Under the pieces are notes generated by a model. That model was not told the DNA's origin. It searched no databases and worked only from the letters and a program-made list of their open reading frames with translations. Positions 44,801-53,286 of a DNA stretch of 64,000 nucleotides are shown piece after piece. The DNA is taken from contig NZ_CP082163.1 in assembly GCF_023101665.1 (NCBI RefSeq), forward strand, positions 1-64,000, read 5' to 3'. The position numbers were made by a program, and so were the translations under genes. Each line of letters starts with the position of its first letter. Position 1 is the first letter of the stretch. The stretch is from Bradyrhizobium sp. 195 (GTDB taxonomy: Bacteria; Pseudomonadota; Alphaproteobacteria; Rhizobiales; Xanthobacteraceae).

Positions 44801-46978
44801 CACAGCGCATTCCGCTTCATCGCGGTGCCGTCGGCGTTCGAGCAGCAGATGATCCAGGACGAGCTCGAGCTCTACGAAACGCTGCTGACCAAGGTCGAGA
44901 GTGACGATCGCGTCTCGCGCAAGCGCCTCGAGCGATTGAAGGAGGGCTTGCGGGAGCGCCTGGATTCGCTTTCGACCCGCAAGGACGACCTGCTGACGAT
45001 CTCCGAGATCGGCGTCGATCAGATCTTCGTCGACGAGGCGCAGGAGTTCAGGAAGCTCTCCTTCGCGACCAACATGTCGACCCTGAAGGGTGTGGATCCG
45101 AACGGCTCGCAGCGCGCCTGGGACCTCTACGTCAAATCCCGCTTCATCGAGACGAAGAACCCTGGCCGCGCGCTCGTGCTCGCCTCCGGCACGCCGATCA
45201 CCAATACGCTCGGCGAGATGTTCTCGGTCCAGCGCTACCTCGGCTATGAGGCGCTCCTCGGGCGCGGCCTGCACGAGTTCGACGCCTGGGCGAGCACATT
45301 TGGCGACGTCACGACCGAACTTGAGCTGCAGCCCTCCGGCAAATACAAGCCGGTGACGCGCTTCGCCACCTTCGTGAACGTGCCGGAGCTCATCGCCATG
45401 TTCCGCTCCTTTGCGGACGTGGTGATGCCGGATGACCTGCGTCAGTACGTGAAGGTGCCGGCGGTCTCGACAGGCAAGCGCCAGATCCTCACTGCGAAGC
45501 CGTCGCCGGCATTCAAGCGCTACCAGATCCGGCTCGGCGAACGCATCAAGGCGATCGAGGAGCGCGACCGCGCACCGGAGCCCGGCGACGACATCCTGCT
45601 GTCGGTCATCACCGACGGCCGCCACGCTGCAATCGACCTGCGTCTGGTTGATCCGGATAGCGACGACGAGGCCGACAACAAGCTGAACCTGCTTGTCGGC
45701 AACGCCTTTCGCATCTGGAAGGAGACGGCCGCGAACAACTACGTGCGCACGGACGGAAAACCCTTCGAGTTGCCCGGCGCGGCGCAGATGATCTTCTCCG
45801 ATCTCGGCACCATCAGCGTCGAGAGGAGCCGCGGCTTCTCCGCCTACCGCTGGATCCGCGACGAGCTGGTCCGTCTCGGCGTGCCATCGGGCGAGATCGC
45901 CTTCATGCAGGACTACAAGAAGTCCGAGGCGAAGCAGCGGCTGTTCGGCGACGTCCGCGCTGGCAAGGTCCGCTTCCTGATCGGATCCTCGGACACGATG
46001 GGCACCGGCGTCAACGCACAGCTTCGCCTGAAGGCCTTGCACCACCTCGACGTGCCCTGGCTTCCGTCGCAGATCGAGCAGCGCGAGGGCCGCATCGTGC
46101 GGCAGGGGAACCAGCACGATGAAGTCGACATCTTCGCCTATGCGACGGAAGGCAGCCTCGATGCGCAGATGTGGCAGAACAACGAGCGCAAGGCCCGCTT
46201 CATCGCCGCCGCGCTGTCCGGCGATACCTCGATCCGTCGCCTTGAGGACATGGGAGAGAGCCAGGCCAACCAGTTCGCCATGGCAAAGGCCATCGCGTCG
46301 GGTGACCCGCGCTTGATGCAGAAAGCGGGCCTCGAAGCAGACATCGCGCGGCTCGAACGGCTGAGGGCTGCGCACATCGACGACCAGCACGCAGTGCGGC
46401 GGCAGATGCGCGAGGCCGAGCGCGAAATCGAGCTCTCCAACCGCCGCATCGGCGAGATCGGCAAGGACATCAAGCGTCATGTTCCGACTGCGGGTGACGC
46501 CTTCTCCGTGGAGGTGACCGGAACGCCGTATGCGGAGCGCAAGCTTGCTGGCCGCGCGCTGATGAAGGAGATCCTGACGCTGGTACAGCTTCAGCACGAG
46601 GGCGAGATCGTCATCGCCTCGATCGGTGGCTTCGACGTTGCGTACAGCGGAGAGCGCTTCGGCGGGGACGGCTATCGCTACACCACGATGCTCCTGCGAA
46701 CCGGCGCCGAGTACGAGATCGAATTGCCGGTGACGGTCACGCCGCTCGGCGCAGTCGCCCGCCTTGAGCACGCGCTCGACGACTTCGAGGGCGAGCGGGA
46801 GCGCTATCGCCAGCGCCTCGCCGACGCCCGTCGACGCCTTGCTTCCTACGAGTCGCGCGACGGCGGCGAGTTCGCTTTTGCCGGCGAGCTTGCCGAAAAG
46901 CGCCGGCAGCTGGCCGAGGTGGAGAAGGCCTTGGCGGAGGACGGCGAAGGCACCCGTGAGATTACCGCGGCCGCGTAA
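41882..46978 (+). CDS. Giant DNA methyltransferase-helicase (DarB-like antirestriction type)
   Basis: 1698 residues. The N-terminal third is an N6-adenine DNA methyltransferase: SAM loop LEPGIGTGLF near 193 and catalytic NPPF near 257. The second half is an SF2 helicase: Walker A HAVGAGKTMTM near 891, DEAQ near 1050 (IFVDEAQEFRKLSF), and the helicase C domain ending SQIEQREGRIVRQGN near 1405. The C-terminal 250 residues are helical. Phage DarB and plasmid relatives with this plan protect incoming DNA against restriction; some act in plasmid DNA processing. The very large open frame on the opposite strand is a shadow. Confidence 0.9.
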   Translation: MAQDDPFTIDLFGNTALSSSLGLGVTAFAADVDGDHDDSAPPPEPAPARPALKPARLCAPSARTRGANFRLACDRGLAKGWKQRARDSVASIRLAAQIEAEQRPASQDEQRQLIRFTGFGASELANGVFRKPGESDFAQGWGEIGADLEDAVDDAGYASLARCTQYAHFTPEFIVRAIWSGLQRLGWRGGRVLEPGIGTGLFPALMPDELRETSHVTGVELDPVTARIARLLQPRARIVTADFARAELPASFDLAVGNPPFSDRTVRSDRGYRSMGLRLHDYFIARAIDLLKPGALAAFVTSSDTMDKADASARQHIAKSADLVAAIRLSQGSFRASAGTDVVVDILFFRKRKVGDAEGDLSWLDLDEVRLAAEDESAIRVNRWFAQRPDFVLGTHALASGPFGETYTCLPREDGDLEATLKAAIGLLPEAVYDGEPEVIDPDLEEAGDPSDADWPADRHVREGSYFFDKAHGLMQVLDGEPVAVKARKGRGADGIPEKHVRIIRRLIPVRDAVREVLKAQELDRAWKDAQVRLRIAWSNFVRDFGPINFTTVSMTEDEETGEVREVHRRPNIQPFLDDPDCWLVASIEDYDLETNTAKPGPIFTERVIAPPAAPEITSAADALAVVLNERGRVDIDHIAELLHRNHDDVVAELGSAVFRDPADGSWQTADAYLSGHVRDKLKIAGAAAALDPSYQRNVTALQRVQPADLKPSDITARLGAPWIPAADVVAFVKATMDAEIRIHHMPELASWTVEARQLGWTAAGTSEWGTDRRHAGELLADALNSRVPQIFDTVKDGDSERRVLNVVDTEAAKTKLQKIKDAFQRWIWSDPDRTDRLARVYNDRFNNIAPRAFDGAHLKLPGASGAFVLYGHQKRGIWRIVSAGSTYLAHAVGAGKTMTMAAAIMEQRRLGLIAKAMLVVPGHCLAQAAREFLALYPNARILVADETNFTKDKRYRFLSRAATATWDAIIITHSAFRFIAVPSAFEQQMIQDELELYETLLTKVESDDRVSRKRLERLKEGLRERLDSLSTRKDDLLTISEIGVDQIFVDEAQEFRKLSFATNMSTLKGVDPNGSQRAWDLYVKSRFIETKNPGRALVLASGTPITNTLGEMFSVQRYLGYEALLGRGLHEFDAWASTFGDVTTELELQPSGKYKPVTRFATFVNVPELIAMFRSFADVVMPDDLRQYVKVPAVSTGKRQILTAKPSPAFKRYQIRLGERIKAIEERDRAPEPGDDILLSVITDGRHAAIDLRLVDPDSDDEADNKLNLLVGNAFRIWKETAANNYVRTDGKPFELPGAAQMIFSDLGTISVERSRGFSAYRWIRDELVRLGVPSGEIAFMQDYKKSEAKQRLFGDVRAGKVRFLIGSSDTMGTGVNAQLRLKALHHLDVPWLPSQIEQREGRIVRQGNQHDEVDIFAYATEGSLDAQMWQNNERKARFIAAALSGDTSIRRLEDMGESQANQFAMAKAIASGDPRLMQKAGLEADIARLERLRAAHIDDQHAVRRQMREAEREIELSNRRIGEIGKDIKRHVPTAGDAFSVEVTGTPYAERKLAGRALMKEILTLVQLQHEGEIVIASIGGFDVAYSGERFGGDGYRYTTMLLRTGAEYEIELPVTVTPLGAVARLEHALDDFEGERERYRQRLADARRRLASYESRDGGEFAFAGELAEKRRQLAEVEKALAEDGEGTREITAAA

Positions 46979-47003
46979 ACAAAAAGGGAGGAGAAAGGGA
47001 CAA

Positions 47004-47028
47004 GGCCCGCTCGCAGATCGGGCGGGCC
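47004..47028 (+). terminator. Hairpin after the methyltransferase-helicase gene
   Basis: GGCCCGC and GCGGGCC arms with an 11-nt loop, starting 26 nt past the stop codon. No T-run follows, so it may be a transcript-stabilising hairpin rather than a terminator. Confidence 0.4.
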
Positions 47029-47232
47029 GTCGACGCTGGCGCTCAACCACCGCCTGCGCGATCCCAACCCGTCGTCCTGCGCAGGGCTTAGGCCCTGCTG
47101 GTCCCGCCGGGCAGGGATGCTCGGCCGCAGTTGCACCGGCCCGTCCGCTCCGCAGGGCCCAGGGGTGTCTTCGGGAAGAAGACGAGGAAGGTCCGGCAGC
47201 GCCGGTCCGCAATCCCAAAAAGGAGCGTTCCC

Positions 47233-48918
47233 ATGCAACTCATCAAGATCGACCCGCGCGCGCTGAAGGAGAACCCCGATCGCACGCGCCAGACGAAGTC
47301 GACGCCGCAGGCCGACGCGCTGCTGCTCGCCACGATCAAGGCCGTCGGCATCGTCCAGCCGCCCGTCATCACGTCGGAAACCAGCGGCGGCAACGGCTAC
47401 GTCATCAACGCAGGCCATCGCCGCGTGAAGCAGGCGATCGCCGCCGGCCTCGAGGAGATCGACGTTCTTGTCGAAGAGGCGGCGAACGACAACGGCGCCA
47501 TGCGCTCGATGATCGAGAACATCGCCCGCGAGGCGTTGAACCCGGTCGATCAGTGGCGTGCGATCGAGCGCTTGGTCGCGCTCGGCTGGACCGAGGAGGC
47601 AATCGGCGTCGCGCTGGCGCTGCCGGTGCGTCAGATCAGGAAGCTGCGCCTGCTGGCGAACGTGCTTCCGGCCATGCTCGATCACATGGCCAAGGGCGAC
47701 ATGCCGAACGAGCAGCAGCTCCGCACCATCGCCGCAGCCTCGCTCGACGAGCAGAAGGAAGTCTGGAAGAAGCACAAGCCGTCGAAGGCCGATCCGCAGG
47801 TCTCGTGGTGGAGTGTCGCCCAGGCCCTTCAGAAGACGCGCATGTATGCGCGCCACGCGAGCTTCGGCGACGAACTCGCGCAGGCCTACGGAATCCACTG
47901 GGTCGAGGACCTGTTTGCTCCGGCTGACGAGGATAGCCGCTATACCACTGACGTTGAGGCCTTCCTCGGTGCCCAGCAGGAGTGGATGGCAAACAACCTG
48001 CCGAAGAAGGGCATCATCGCGGAAACCACCAACTATGGCGATGTGAAGCTGCCGGCGAAGGCCGAGCGCGTCCACGGCAAGCCGGCGAAGTCCGACTGTA
48101 CGGCCGTGTATCTCGATCGCGACGGTCGCGTGCAGACCGTGCACTACCGCATGCCTGCGGCGAAGAAGCCGAAGGGCCAGAACGGCTCAGGATCGGACAA
48201 CGCTCCGGACGATGTCGGCGAGGTCTCGCAGCCCCGTCCCGACGTGACCCGCAAGGGCGCCGAGATGATCGGCGATTACCGCACCGATGCGCTGCGCGAG
48301 GCGCTCGGCCGCGCTCCGATCGAAGACGACACGCTGATGGCGCTCCTCGTTCTCGCCTTCGCGGGCCAGAACGTCTCTGTGACGACGGGAAGCGGCGGGA
48401 CCTATTACGGCCACAGCCGGCTCGCGAAGAGCGCGGCGGCGCTGTTCGACGCCGACGGCAAGCTCTCTTTCGACATGGACACACTGCGTGTTGCGGCGCG
48501 CACCATGCTAACCAACGTGTTCTCGTGTCGGGAGAACGCCACCAATAGCGGCATCGTCGCTCGCATCGCTGGACAGGCAATCGGCGCGGACGCCCACCTG
48601 CCGAACTTGGGTACGGAGGAGTTCCTTTCCTGCCTGTCGCGCACAGCCCTCGAGGCGTCGTGCAAGGAGACGCCGGTCCTGCCACGCCAGCGCGTCAAGG
48701 ACACGCGCGCCGCGCTGGTCGAGCACTTCAAGGAGGGCCACTTCGTCCACCCCTCCGCGCTGTTCGCGGCCGACGCGACGAAACTCTCCGAGTGGCTGTC
48801 CTCCGGCTCGGCCGCCCCGGACGACGAAGACGAAGCCGATGAGGACGTGGACGGCGCGGGCGACGAGCGTGCCGACGGCGATGCCGACGCTGAGGCGTTC
48901 AGGGAGGCGGCCGAGTAG
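47233..48918 (+). CDS. ParB/Spo0J-like nuclease-domain protein, no ParA partner
   Basis: 561 residues from the ATG at 47233 (AAAGGAG upstream). Residues 1-110 are a ParB N-terminal domain (IDPRALKENPDRTRQT, VGIVQPPVIT, YVINAGHRRVKQAIAAGL, MIENIAREALNPVDQW), followed by an HTH-like segment (GWTEEAIGVALALPVRQIRKL). The long C-terminal part resembles no partition protein and ends in a strongly acidic tail (DDEDEADEDVDGAGDERADG). No ParA gene is adjacent and the plasmid has RepA/RepB for partition, so this family member probably works in DNA processing or antirestriction. Confidence 0.85.
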   Translation: MQLIKIDPRALKENPDRTRQTKSTPQADALLLATIKAVGIVQPPVITSETSGGNGYVINAGHRRVKQAIAAGLEEIDVLVEEAANDNGAMRSMIENIAREALNPVDQWRAIERLVALGWTEEAIGVALALPVRQIRKLRLLANVLPAMLDHMAKGDMPNEQQLRTIAAASLDEQKEVWKKHKPSKADPQVSWWSVAQALQKTRMYARHASFGDELAQAYGIHWVEDLFAPADEDSRYTTDVEAFLGAQQEWMANNLPKKGIIAETTNYGDVKLPAKAERVHGKPAKSDCTAVYLDRDGRVQTVHYRMPAAKKPKGQNGSGSDNAPDDVGEVSQPRPDVTRKGAEMIGDYRTDALREALGRAPIEDDTLMALLVLAFAGQNVSVTTGSGGTYYGHSRLAKSAAALFDADGKLSFDMDTLRVAARTMLTNVFSCRENATNSGIVARIAGQAIGADAHLPNLGTEEFLSCLSRTALEASCKETPVLPRQRVKDTRAALVEHFKEGHFVHPSALFAADATKLSEWLSSGSAAPDDEDEADEDVDGAGDERADGDADAEAFREAAE

Positions 48919-48950
48919 TCGCTCCCGACGTCCCCCTCCGAACGATCTCC

Positions 48951-48974
48951 CGCCGCCGGTCCCCGCCGGCGGCG
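48951..48974 (+). promoter_or_regulatory. Leader hairpin upstream of the gene at 49011
   Basis: Perfect 9-bp arms CGCCGCCGG / CCGGCGGCG around a 6-nt loop, ending 36 nt before the start codon. One of a series of leader hairpins in this block. Confidence 0.5.
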
Positions 48975-49010
48975 GTGCTGTTCCACGCATGCGCAAACAA
49001 GGAGAACACG

Positions 49011-49484
49011 ATGTCCACGCACACGATCTTCGACAATGCTCCCATCGGCTCGATCGTCGACTGGTCCGACGGAACGCCGCAGCCGCCGGCACGCTTCAGG
49101 AAGAAGCTCGCCGCCTGGCAGTCCAGCAACAGCCGGAGCCGCCTGATCCGAAAGCAGGGCGGACGAGGCGTCGGCAATGTATCGCTGTCGGCCTGTTTCA
49201 CCCTGCACGAGGTCGACTATGGCGCCGGCGGCGTTATCGCCGTCCGCGTCCACCGGACGTTTTCGCTCGAATCGAAGCTCCACTTCACCGTCGTCGAGCG
49301 TCCGGCCATCGGCTCGGTCCGCGTGTTCGACCGTGCCGGCGACGGCGGCGAGCTCGTCTATCTCGCGACCAATGAGGCCGACGCCAAAGGCTGGCTGACG
49401 CGCCATGGCTATCCGGGCGCGGTGCTCCAGGAAGTGACTGCCGACGAGGTCGGGGCGGACGCCGTCGAAGGGAGGGCAGCATGA
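49011..49484 (+). CDS. Hypothetical plasmid protein
   Basis: 157 residues from the ATG at 49011, preceded by AAGGAG. Reads HTIFDNAPIGSIVDWSDGTPQ then a mostly beta region with HRTFSLESKLHFTVVE and RVFDRAGDGGELVYLA. No family recognised. The stop overlaps the next start (ATGA), the first of a run of tightly packed genes. Confidence 0.7.
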   Translation: MSTHTIFDNAPIGSIVDWSDGTPQPPARFRKKLAAWQSSNSRSRLIRKQGGRGVGNVSLSACFTLHEVDYGAGGVIAVRVHRTFSLESKLHFTVVERPAIGSVRVFDRAGDGGELVYLATNEADAKGWLTRHGYPGAVLQEVTADEVGADAVEGRAA

Positions 49485-50356
49485 CCGCTTCTCTCCCGCA
49501 CGGAACCCTGCCGGACCCGACCTCCGGAAACCCGGAGGTCGAGTACGGGCGCAGTGCCGAGGGCTTCCTCGCGGCCCGCATGGGCGAGACCGCCTTCGCG
49601 ATGCTGCCGGCGCGCCGCGGCGGGCATTATCTCGCAACCGGCTGGCGCATCGGCCGGCCGATTGCGGAATGGCGACGCGCGGACTTCTACGGCCATTCCG
49701 GCGCACTGCCGGATGAGGCCGCATTCCGATCGATGGTAGGGGAGAACGCCGAGCACCAGCGCGAAAAGCGTGCGCTCGGCCGCAAGGACGTGCGGTCTGC
49801 AGCGAACACGCCCTGGGGAGCCTCACAAGGCGCCACCCTCTACGCCGACGGCGTGGTCTGCCACTCGACCGCGGGCCACGGCGGCTTCCACCTCTCCGCC
49901 GAGCGAAACCGCAAGGTCCATCCCATGCTGCGCTCGAAGGGTGGCTGGTACGAGGAAGATGCCGAATGGGCGATCGTGGCGATCACCTTTCCGCACCTCT
50001 TCACGGCGTTCGAACGCCGTTGCGCCGAGAGAACGATCAAGGACAGTTGGCCGGACGCTTGGGAAACGATCTTCGGCGCGATCCTCAAGCTGGGCGAGTC
50101 CCGCGAAAAGGACCGCCGCGCCTTTGAGCAGGCGCACGCGCGGGACTGGTTCGTCGTGTCGGCTATTACCTCGAAGCACGCTGCCGGCTTCGTCGAAACT
50201 GTCGCCACGCCGGGCGGCAAGCGCGGGCCAGGGACGGAGGAGCGTCGCTTCCTCGTCCCTTCCGACGAATATCAGGTAGGCCGCTTCGGCTTCGTGATCG
50301 ACGAGGCGCGCCACCAAGTCTACGGCGGCCCTTCCGACTTCGTCGGCTGGAGGTGA
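49481..50356 (+). CDS. DUF7007-like plasmid protein
   Basis: 291 residues. The central region TPWGASQGATLYADGVVCHSTAGHGGFHLS (broken: TPWGASQGATLYADG-VVCHSTAGHGGFHLS) with a following GGWYEEDAEWAIVAITFPHLF matches the pattern I associate with DUF7007, a family in conjugative plasmids and ICEs. The conserved His, Cys and Gly residues suggest an enzyme-like pocket but no activity is known. Coupled to the gene before it by ATGA. Confidence 0.75.
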   Translation: MTASLPHGTLPDPTSGNPEVEYGRSAEGFLAARMGETAFAMLPARRGGHYLATGWRIGRPIAEWRRADFYGHSGALPDEAAFRSMVGENAEHQREKRALGRKDVRSAANTPWGASQGATLYADGVVCHSTAGHGGFHLSAERNRKVHPMLRSKGGWYEEDAEWAIVAITFPHLFTAFERRCAERTIKDSWPDAWETIFGAILKLGESREKDRRAFEQAHARDWFVVSAITSKHAAGFVETVATPGGKRGPGTEERRFLVPSDEYQVGRFGFVIDEARHQVYGGPSDFVGWR

Positions 50357-50359
50357 TCC

Positions 50360-50563
50360 ATGCCCTGGCGCCTCATTGCCAAAGCCTTCGGCTGGCGCGC
50401 GGCCACTGACGAGGACCGCGAAACGCCGATCCTCGTCGTCTGGCATCCGCGGCTCAGACGGCATTTCACCGGCACCGACGCTTGGAGGTGCGCCGTGCGC
50501 GTATCCATCCACGCGCCGAAGCCCTGCCCGGCTGACGTCGGCAGAAAGGAGGTTCAGTCATGA
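50360..50563 (+). CDS. Small basic hypothetical protein
   Basis: 67 residues, starting 3 nt after the previous stop and overlapping the next gene (ATGA). Reads WRLIAKAFGWRAATDEDRETP, HPRLRRHFTGTDAWRCAV. The tight packing supports translation; no family recognised. Confidence 0.55.
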   Translation: MPWRLIAKAFGWRAATDEDRETPILVVWHPRLRRHFTGTDAWRCAVRVSIHAPKPCPADVGRKEVQS

Positions 50564-51084
50564 TCCTCTACCTTGTCGCGGTGAATCTCCTCCAGCACGC
50601 GCACCATAATCCCGAGAGCGCCATCGCCTACGCACTCGACGGCATCCTGCGGAGCGTCGCTGGCGACGACGTCGCTTCATCCATCGCCGCGGTGTCCCTC
50701 CCGGACGACAACACTCCCGACGAGTCCGCCTCCTCTATGGCCTGTGAGGACGGAGCGATGATTGAGCGTCAAGACCAACGCCTCCTACTCGCGCGCATGA
50801 AAACCGCGCAAGCCGAGACGCAGCGCCGTCTCGGCCTCATCGAGCGCCAGATCACGTCACGGGCCGAACGGTTGACGATCACCGACCGGACGAAGCGAAA
50901 GCAGCGCGGCCGTAACGCATCGAGCTGGACGAGCGCGGACGAGCGGCTATTTCAACAGCATGTCGCGGAGCTCGCCCTGGCCCGTCGCGGCGAGATCGAC
51001 GCTCTCACCCGCAAGCTCGATCGGCAGGAGACGGCGATTGCCGAGTTTCGGACGCGCCATCGGGTTTCCGCTGCGTGGCGGTGA
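50560..51084 (+). CDS. Hypothetical plasmid protein with coiled-coil half
   Basis: 174 residues. The first 60 are acidic and possibly folded (LLQHAHHNPESAIAYALDGI); the rest is highly charged and helical (QRRLGLIERQITSRAERLTI, ALARRGEIDALTRKLDRQET), likely coiled coil. Last gene of the ATGA-linked run 49011-51084. No family recognised. Confidence 0.65.
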   Translation: MILYLVAVNLLQHAHHNPESAIAYALDGILRSVAGDDVASSIAAVSLPDDNTPDESASSMACEDGAMIERQDQRLLLARMKTAQAETQRRLGLIERQITSRAERLTITDRTKRKQRGRNASSWTSADERLFQQHVAELALARRGEIDALTRKLDRQETAIAEFRTRHRVSAAWR

Positions 51085-51474
51085 GGGACGAAGGGCGTCA
51101 TCAATCCAAGTGCAAGCGGCGCACGCGAACGCTCGTTGGCGACGTGATGCTTTAGGCGGGTTTGGCCCGACCTCTCACGGTTTCGGCGGCGGGTGACTCT
51201 TGGCCGTCACTCCCTCGGTTTGTGCTGCGGTCTGAACCGTCCGCGGTCCGCTTCAAGGGCAAGTCGCGAAGCGATCGGCGGCCGCCGTCTCGCGATGGGG
51301 GGCCGCGTTCTTCGCAGGCCTGAGGGCCCGCTCGCCCGCAACCCACCCATGCTCGTCTTGGCAGCCGCCGCCCCCTGAAGCGGCCCGCTGAAGCCGGTTC
51401 TGGTGGACCGCACCCGAGGGAGCGACGGCCAAGGGCCGATCGCTTCCCAAGGCGAAACCGAGAAGGATCTCATC
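51085..51474. promoter_or_regulatory. Leader region before the gene at 51475
   Basis: About 390 bp without a gene. It contains several GC-rich inverted repeats, including CGGCC-AAG-GGCCG at 51426-51438, which ends 36 nt before the next start codon. Confidence 0.45.
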
Positions 51475-52062
51475 ATGACCAAGACCACCCGCTCTCCCCG
51501 CTCCTCCGCCCGTGTAATCCCGCTCCGCCGCGGCACGACCCTCGAAATGGTCCGCCTCGTCTGCCCCGACTCCGCACAGACATTGCGCATCTCCGAGAGC
51601 TTCGGCCTCGCGGTCCTCGACAGCGACGGCATCCGCGACTTGCACGAGCGGCTCGTCACCGAGACCGCCGACGCGCTCAAGGATGGCCTGAGTGAACGCG
51701 CAATGCAGATCCACCTGCAACGGATCGTCGGTGCTTATGTCGGCTCGGCCCACGGCGCCGGCCAGTTCTACACCCGGGCGGTCACTGAAGCGCGAGATGC
51801 GACCGCCAAGCTCGCCAACGATAGCCGCGATGAGGACCTCGATGGTCCGGTCGGCTTCGATAGCCAGGCACAGCGCAAGCGAGAATTCGCCGCTGACATG
51901 GGCGCGCAGGCTCACGCGCTTCGCATGGCCGCCGAAGGCGCCGTCGCCGCCTACGAACAGGTCGTCGGCGAGACCTGGAAGCCTTTCGAGCGTCCCGTCG
52001 ACAACACGACCGACACCGTCGGCCGCAAAGCGGCCAAGGCGCAGATGTCGGCGTTCGACTGA
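51475..52062 (+). CDS. Hypothetical plasmid protein
   Basis: 195 residues from the ATG at 51475. The sequence is largely helical: IRDLHERLVTETADALKDGL, AMQIHLQRIVGAYVGSAHGA, AHALRMAAEGAVAAYEQVV, with an acidic middle. It lies alone between its leader and a strong terminator, so it is probably a single-gene transcript. No family recognised. Confidence 0.7.
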   Translation: MTKTTRSPRSSARVIPLRRGTTLEMVRLVCPDSAQTLRISESFGLAVLDSDGIRDLHERLVTETADALKDGLSERAMQIHLQRIVGAYVGSAHGAGQFYTRAVTEARDATAKLANDSRDEDLDGPVGFDSQAQRKREFAADMGAQAHALRMAAEGAVAAYEQVVGETWKPFERPVDNTTDTVGRKAAKAQMSAFD

Positions 52063-52113
52063 CCGTCGGCGCGGGGCCTCGGCCCTGCGCCTCTTCCACA
52101 GCAGCCAACTGAC

Positions 52114-52140
52114 GGGCCGGTCCACGAGACCGGCCCTTTT
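52114..52140 (+). terminator. Rho-independent terminator
   Basis: GGGCCGGTC-CACGA-GACCGGCCC, a 9-bp perfect stem, followed by TTTT, 51 nt after the stop of the gene at 51475. Confidence 0.85.
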
Positions 52141-52320
52141 GGTATCGCCGCTAGCAACAAGAAGGAACCAGCCGCCTGTGCTGCTCGCCATCGTGGCTCC
52201 TCCCGATCCTTGGTCCTGCGCCGGACCCGACGTCCGCGCAACGGCTTCGCCGTCCTTCGCGCTGCTGCGGCCCTTCGGGTGCGCGAACTTTGAGTCCGGC
52301 GGTGGCGGACCCCGTGAGGA

Positions 52321-52337
52321 GCCGCGATGGGCGCGGC
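52321..52337 (+). promoter_or_regulatory. Leader hairpin with ATGGG loop, upstream of ardC
   Basis: GCCGCG-ATGGG-CGCGGC. The loop ATG lies 33 nt before the ardC start codon. The same stem-loop occurs before the DUF736 gene (53909-53927) and a similar one before the gene at 39511. Confidence 0.6.
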
Positions 52338-52359
52338 CTTCCGAACGGAGGTTATTATA

Positions 52360-53286
52360 ATGAGCAGGAACGGAGAAAAGTCGCGAGGCGACCTTTACGC
52401 CCGCATCACGGACCGCATCATCGCCGAGCTCGAACGCGGCGTGCGTCCCTGGGTTCAACCTTGGACCGCCGCGAAGACGGCGGACCGCATCACCCGACCG
52501 CTGCGACACAACGGGCAGCCCTATACGGGCATCAACGTCTTGCTGCTTTGGTCAGAAGCCATCGCGCGCGGCTTCTGCTCGCCGATTTGGATGACGTTCA
52601 AGCAGGCAAATGAACTTGGCGCGCATGTCCGTAAGGGTGAGACCGGCAGCACTGTGGTGTATGCGAGCCGCTTCACCAAGACCGAGACCGACGCTCTCGG
52701 CGACGAAGTCGAACGGGATATCCCCTTCCTCAAAGCCTATACCGTCTTCTGCGTCGATCAAATCGATGGTCTGCCCGCGCACTACTACGGTCGGCAGCCC
52801 GTCGTCGCATCACCGATCGAGCGCAACGCGCACGCCGACGCTTTCTTTGCCAACACCGGCGCGATTGTTCGGCACGGTGGCTCGATGGCATTTTATGCGC
52901 CCTCGTCCGATCACATTCAGATGCCGCCGATCGAAAGTTTTCGCGACACGGCCTCCTATGTCGCCGTCAGAGCCCATGAGACCGTACACTGGACCGCTCC
53001 CGTTCACCGCGTCAATCGCGATCTCAGTCGTTACTGCAAGGATCGGAGCGAACGCGCGCGCGAAGAGCTGATTGCCGAACTCGGGAGCTGCTTCCTCTGC
53101 GCTGATCTCGGGATCTCTCCTGAACTGGAACCTCGGCCGGATCATGCAAGCTACCTCGCGTCGTGGTTGGACCTCTTGGCTAATGAGAAGCGCTTTATCT
53201 TCTCGGCTGCCGCGCATGCCCAACGCGCCGTTGCCTATCTGCACGACCAGCAGCCGAAGGCAGCGGGCGTCGAGGAGGCAGCATGA
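52360..53286 (+). CDS. ardC: ArdC-like antirestriction protein with zincin site
   Basis: 308 residues. The N-terminal part (about 8-120) is the ArdC-type ssDNA-binding domain: DLYARITDRIIAELERGVRPW, PYTGINVLLLWSEA, WMTFKQANELGAHVRKGE. The C-terminal half carries a metallopeptidase-like signature HETVH (HExxH) in VRAHETVHWT, with a downstream Glu in REELIAELGSCF. ArdC proteins protect incoming plasmid DNA. The start at 52360 follows GGAGG; an in-frame ATG 11 codons upstream lies in the leader hairpin loop. Confidence 0.9.
   Translation: MSRNGEKSRGDLYARITDRIIAELERGVRPWVQPWTAAKTADRITRPLRHNGQPYTGINVLLLWSEAIARGFCSPIWMTFKQANELGAHVRKGETGSTVVYASRFTKTETDALGDEVERDIPFLKAYTVFCVDQIDGLPAHYYGRQPVVASPIERNAHADAFFANTGAIVRHGGSMAFYAPSSDHIQMPPIESFRDTASYVAVRAHETVHWTAPVHRVNRDLSRYCKDRSERAREELIAELGSCFLCADLGISPELEPRPDHASYLASWLDLLANEKRFIFSAAAHAQRAVAYLHDQQPKAAGVEEAA

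Noticed and set aside
44474..47218. Open frame of 914 codons on the minus strand
   Set aside because: It is antisense to the methyltransferase-helicase gene, whose motifs are clear. Long antisense frames are common in GC-rich DNA; no motif is visible in it.
48405..49826. Open frame of 473 codons on the minus strand
   Set aside because: Antisense to the ParB-like and following genes; no coding features.
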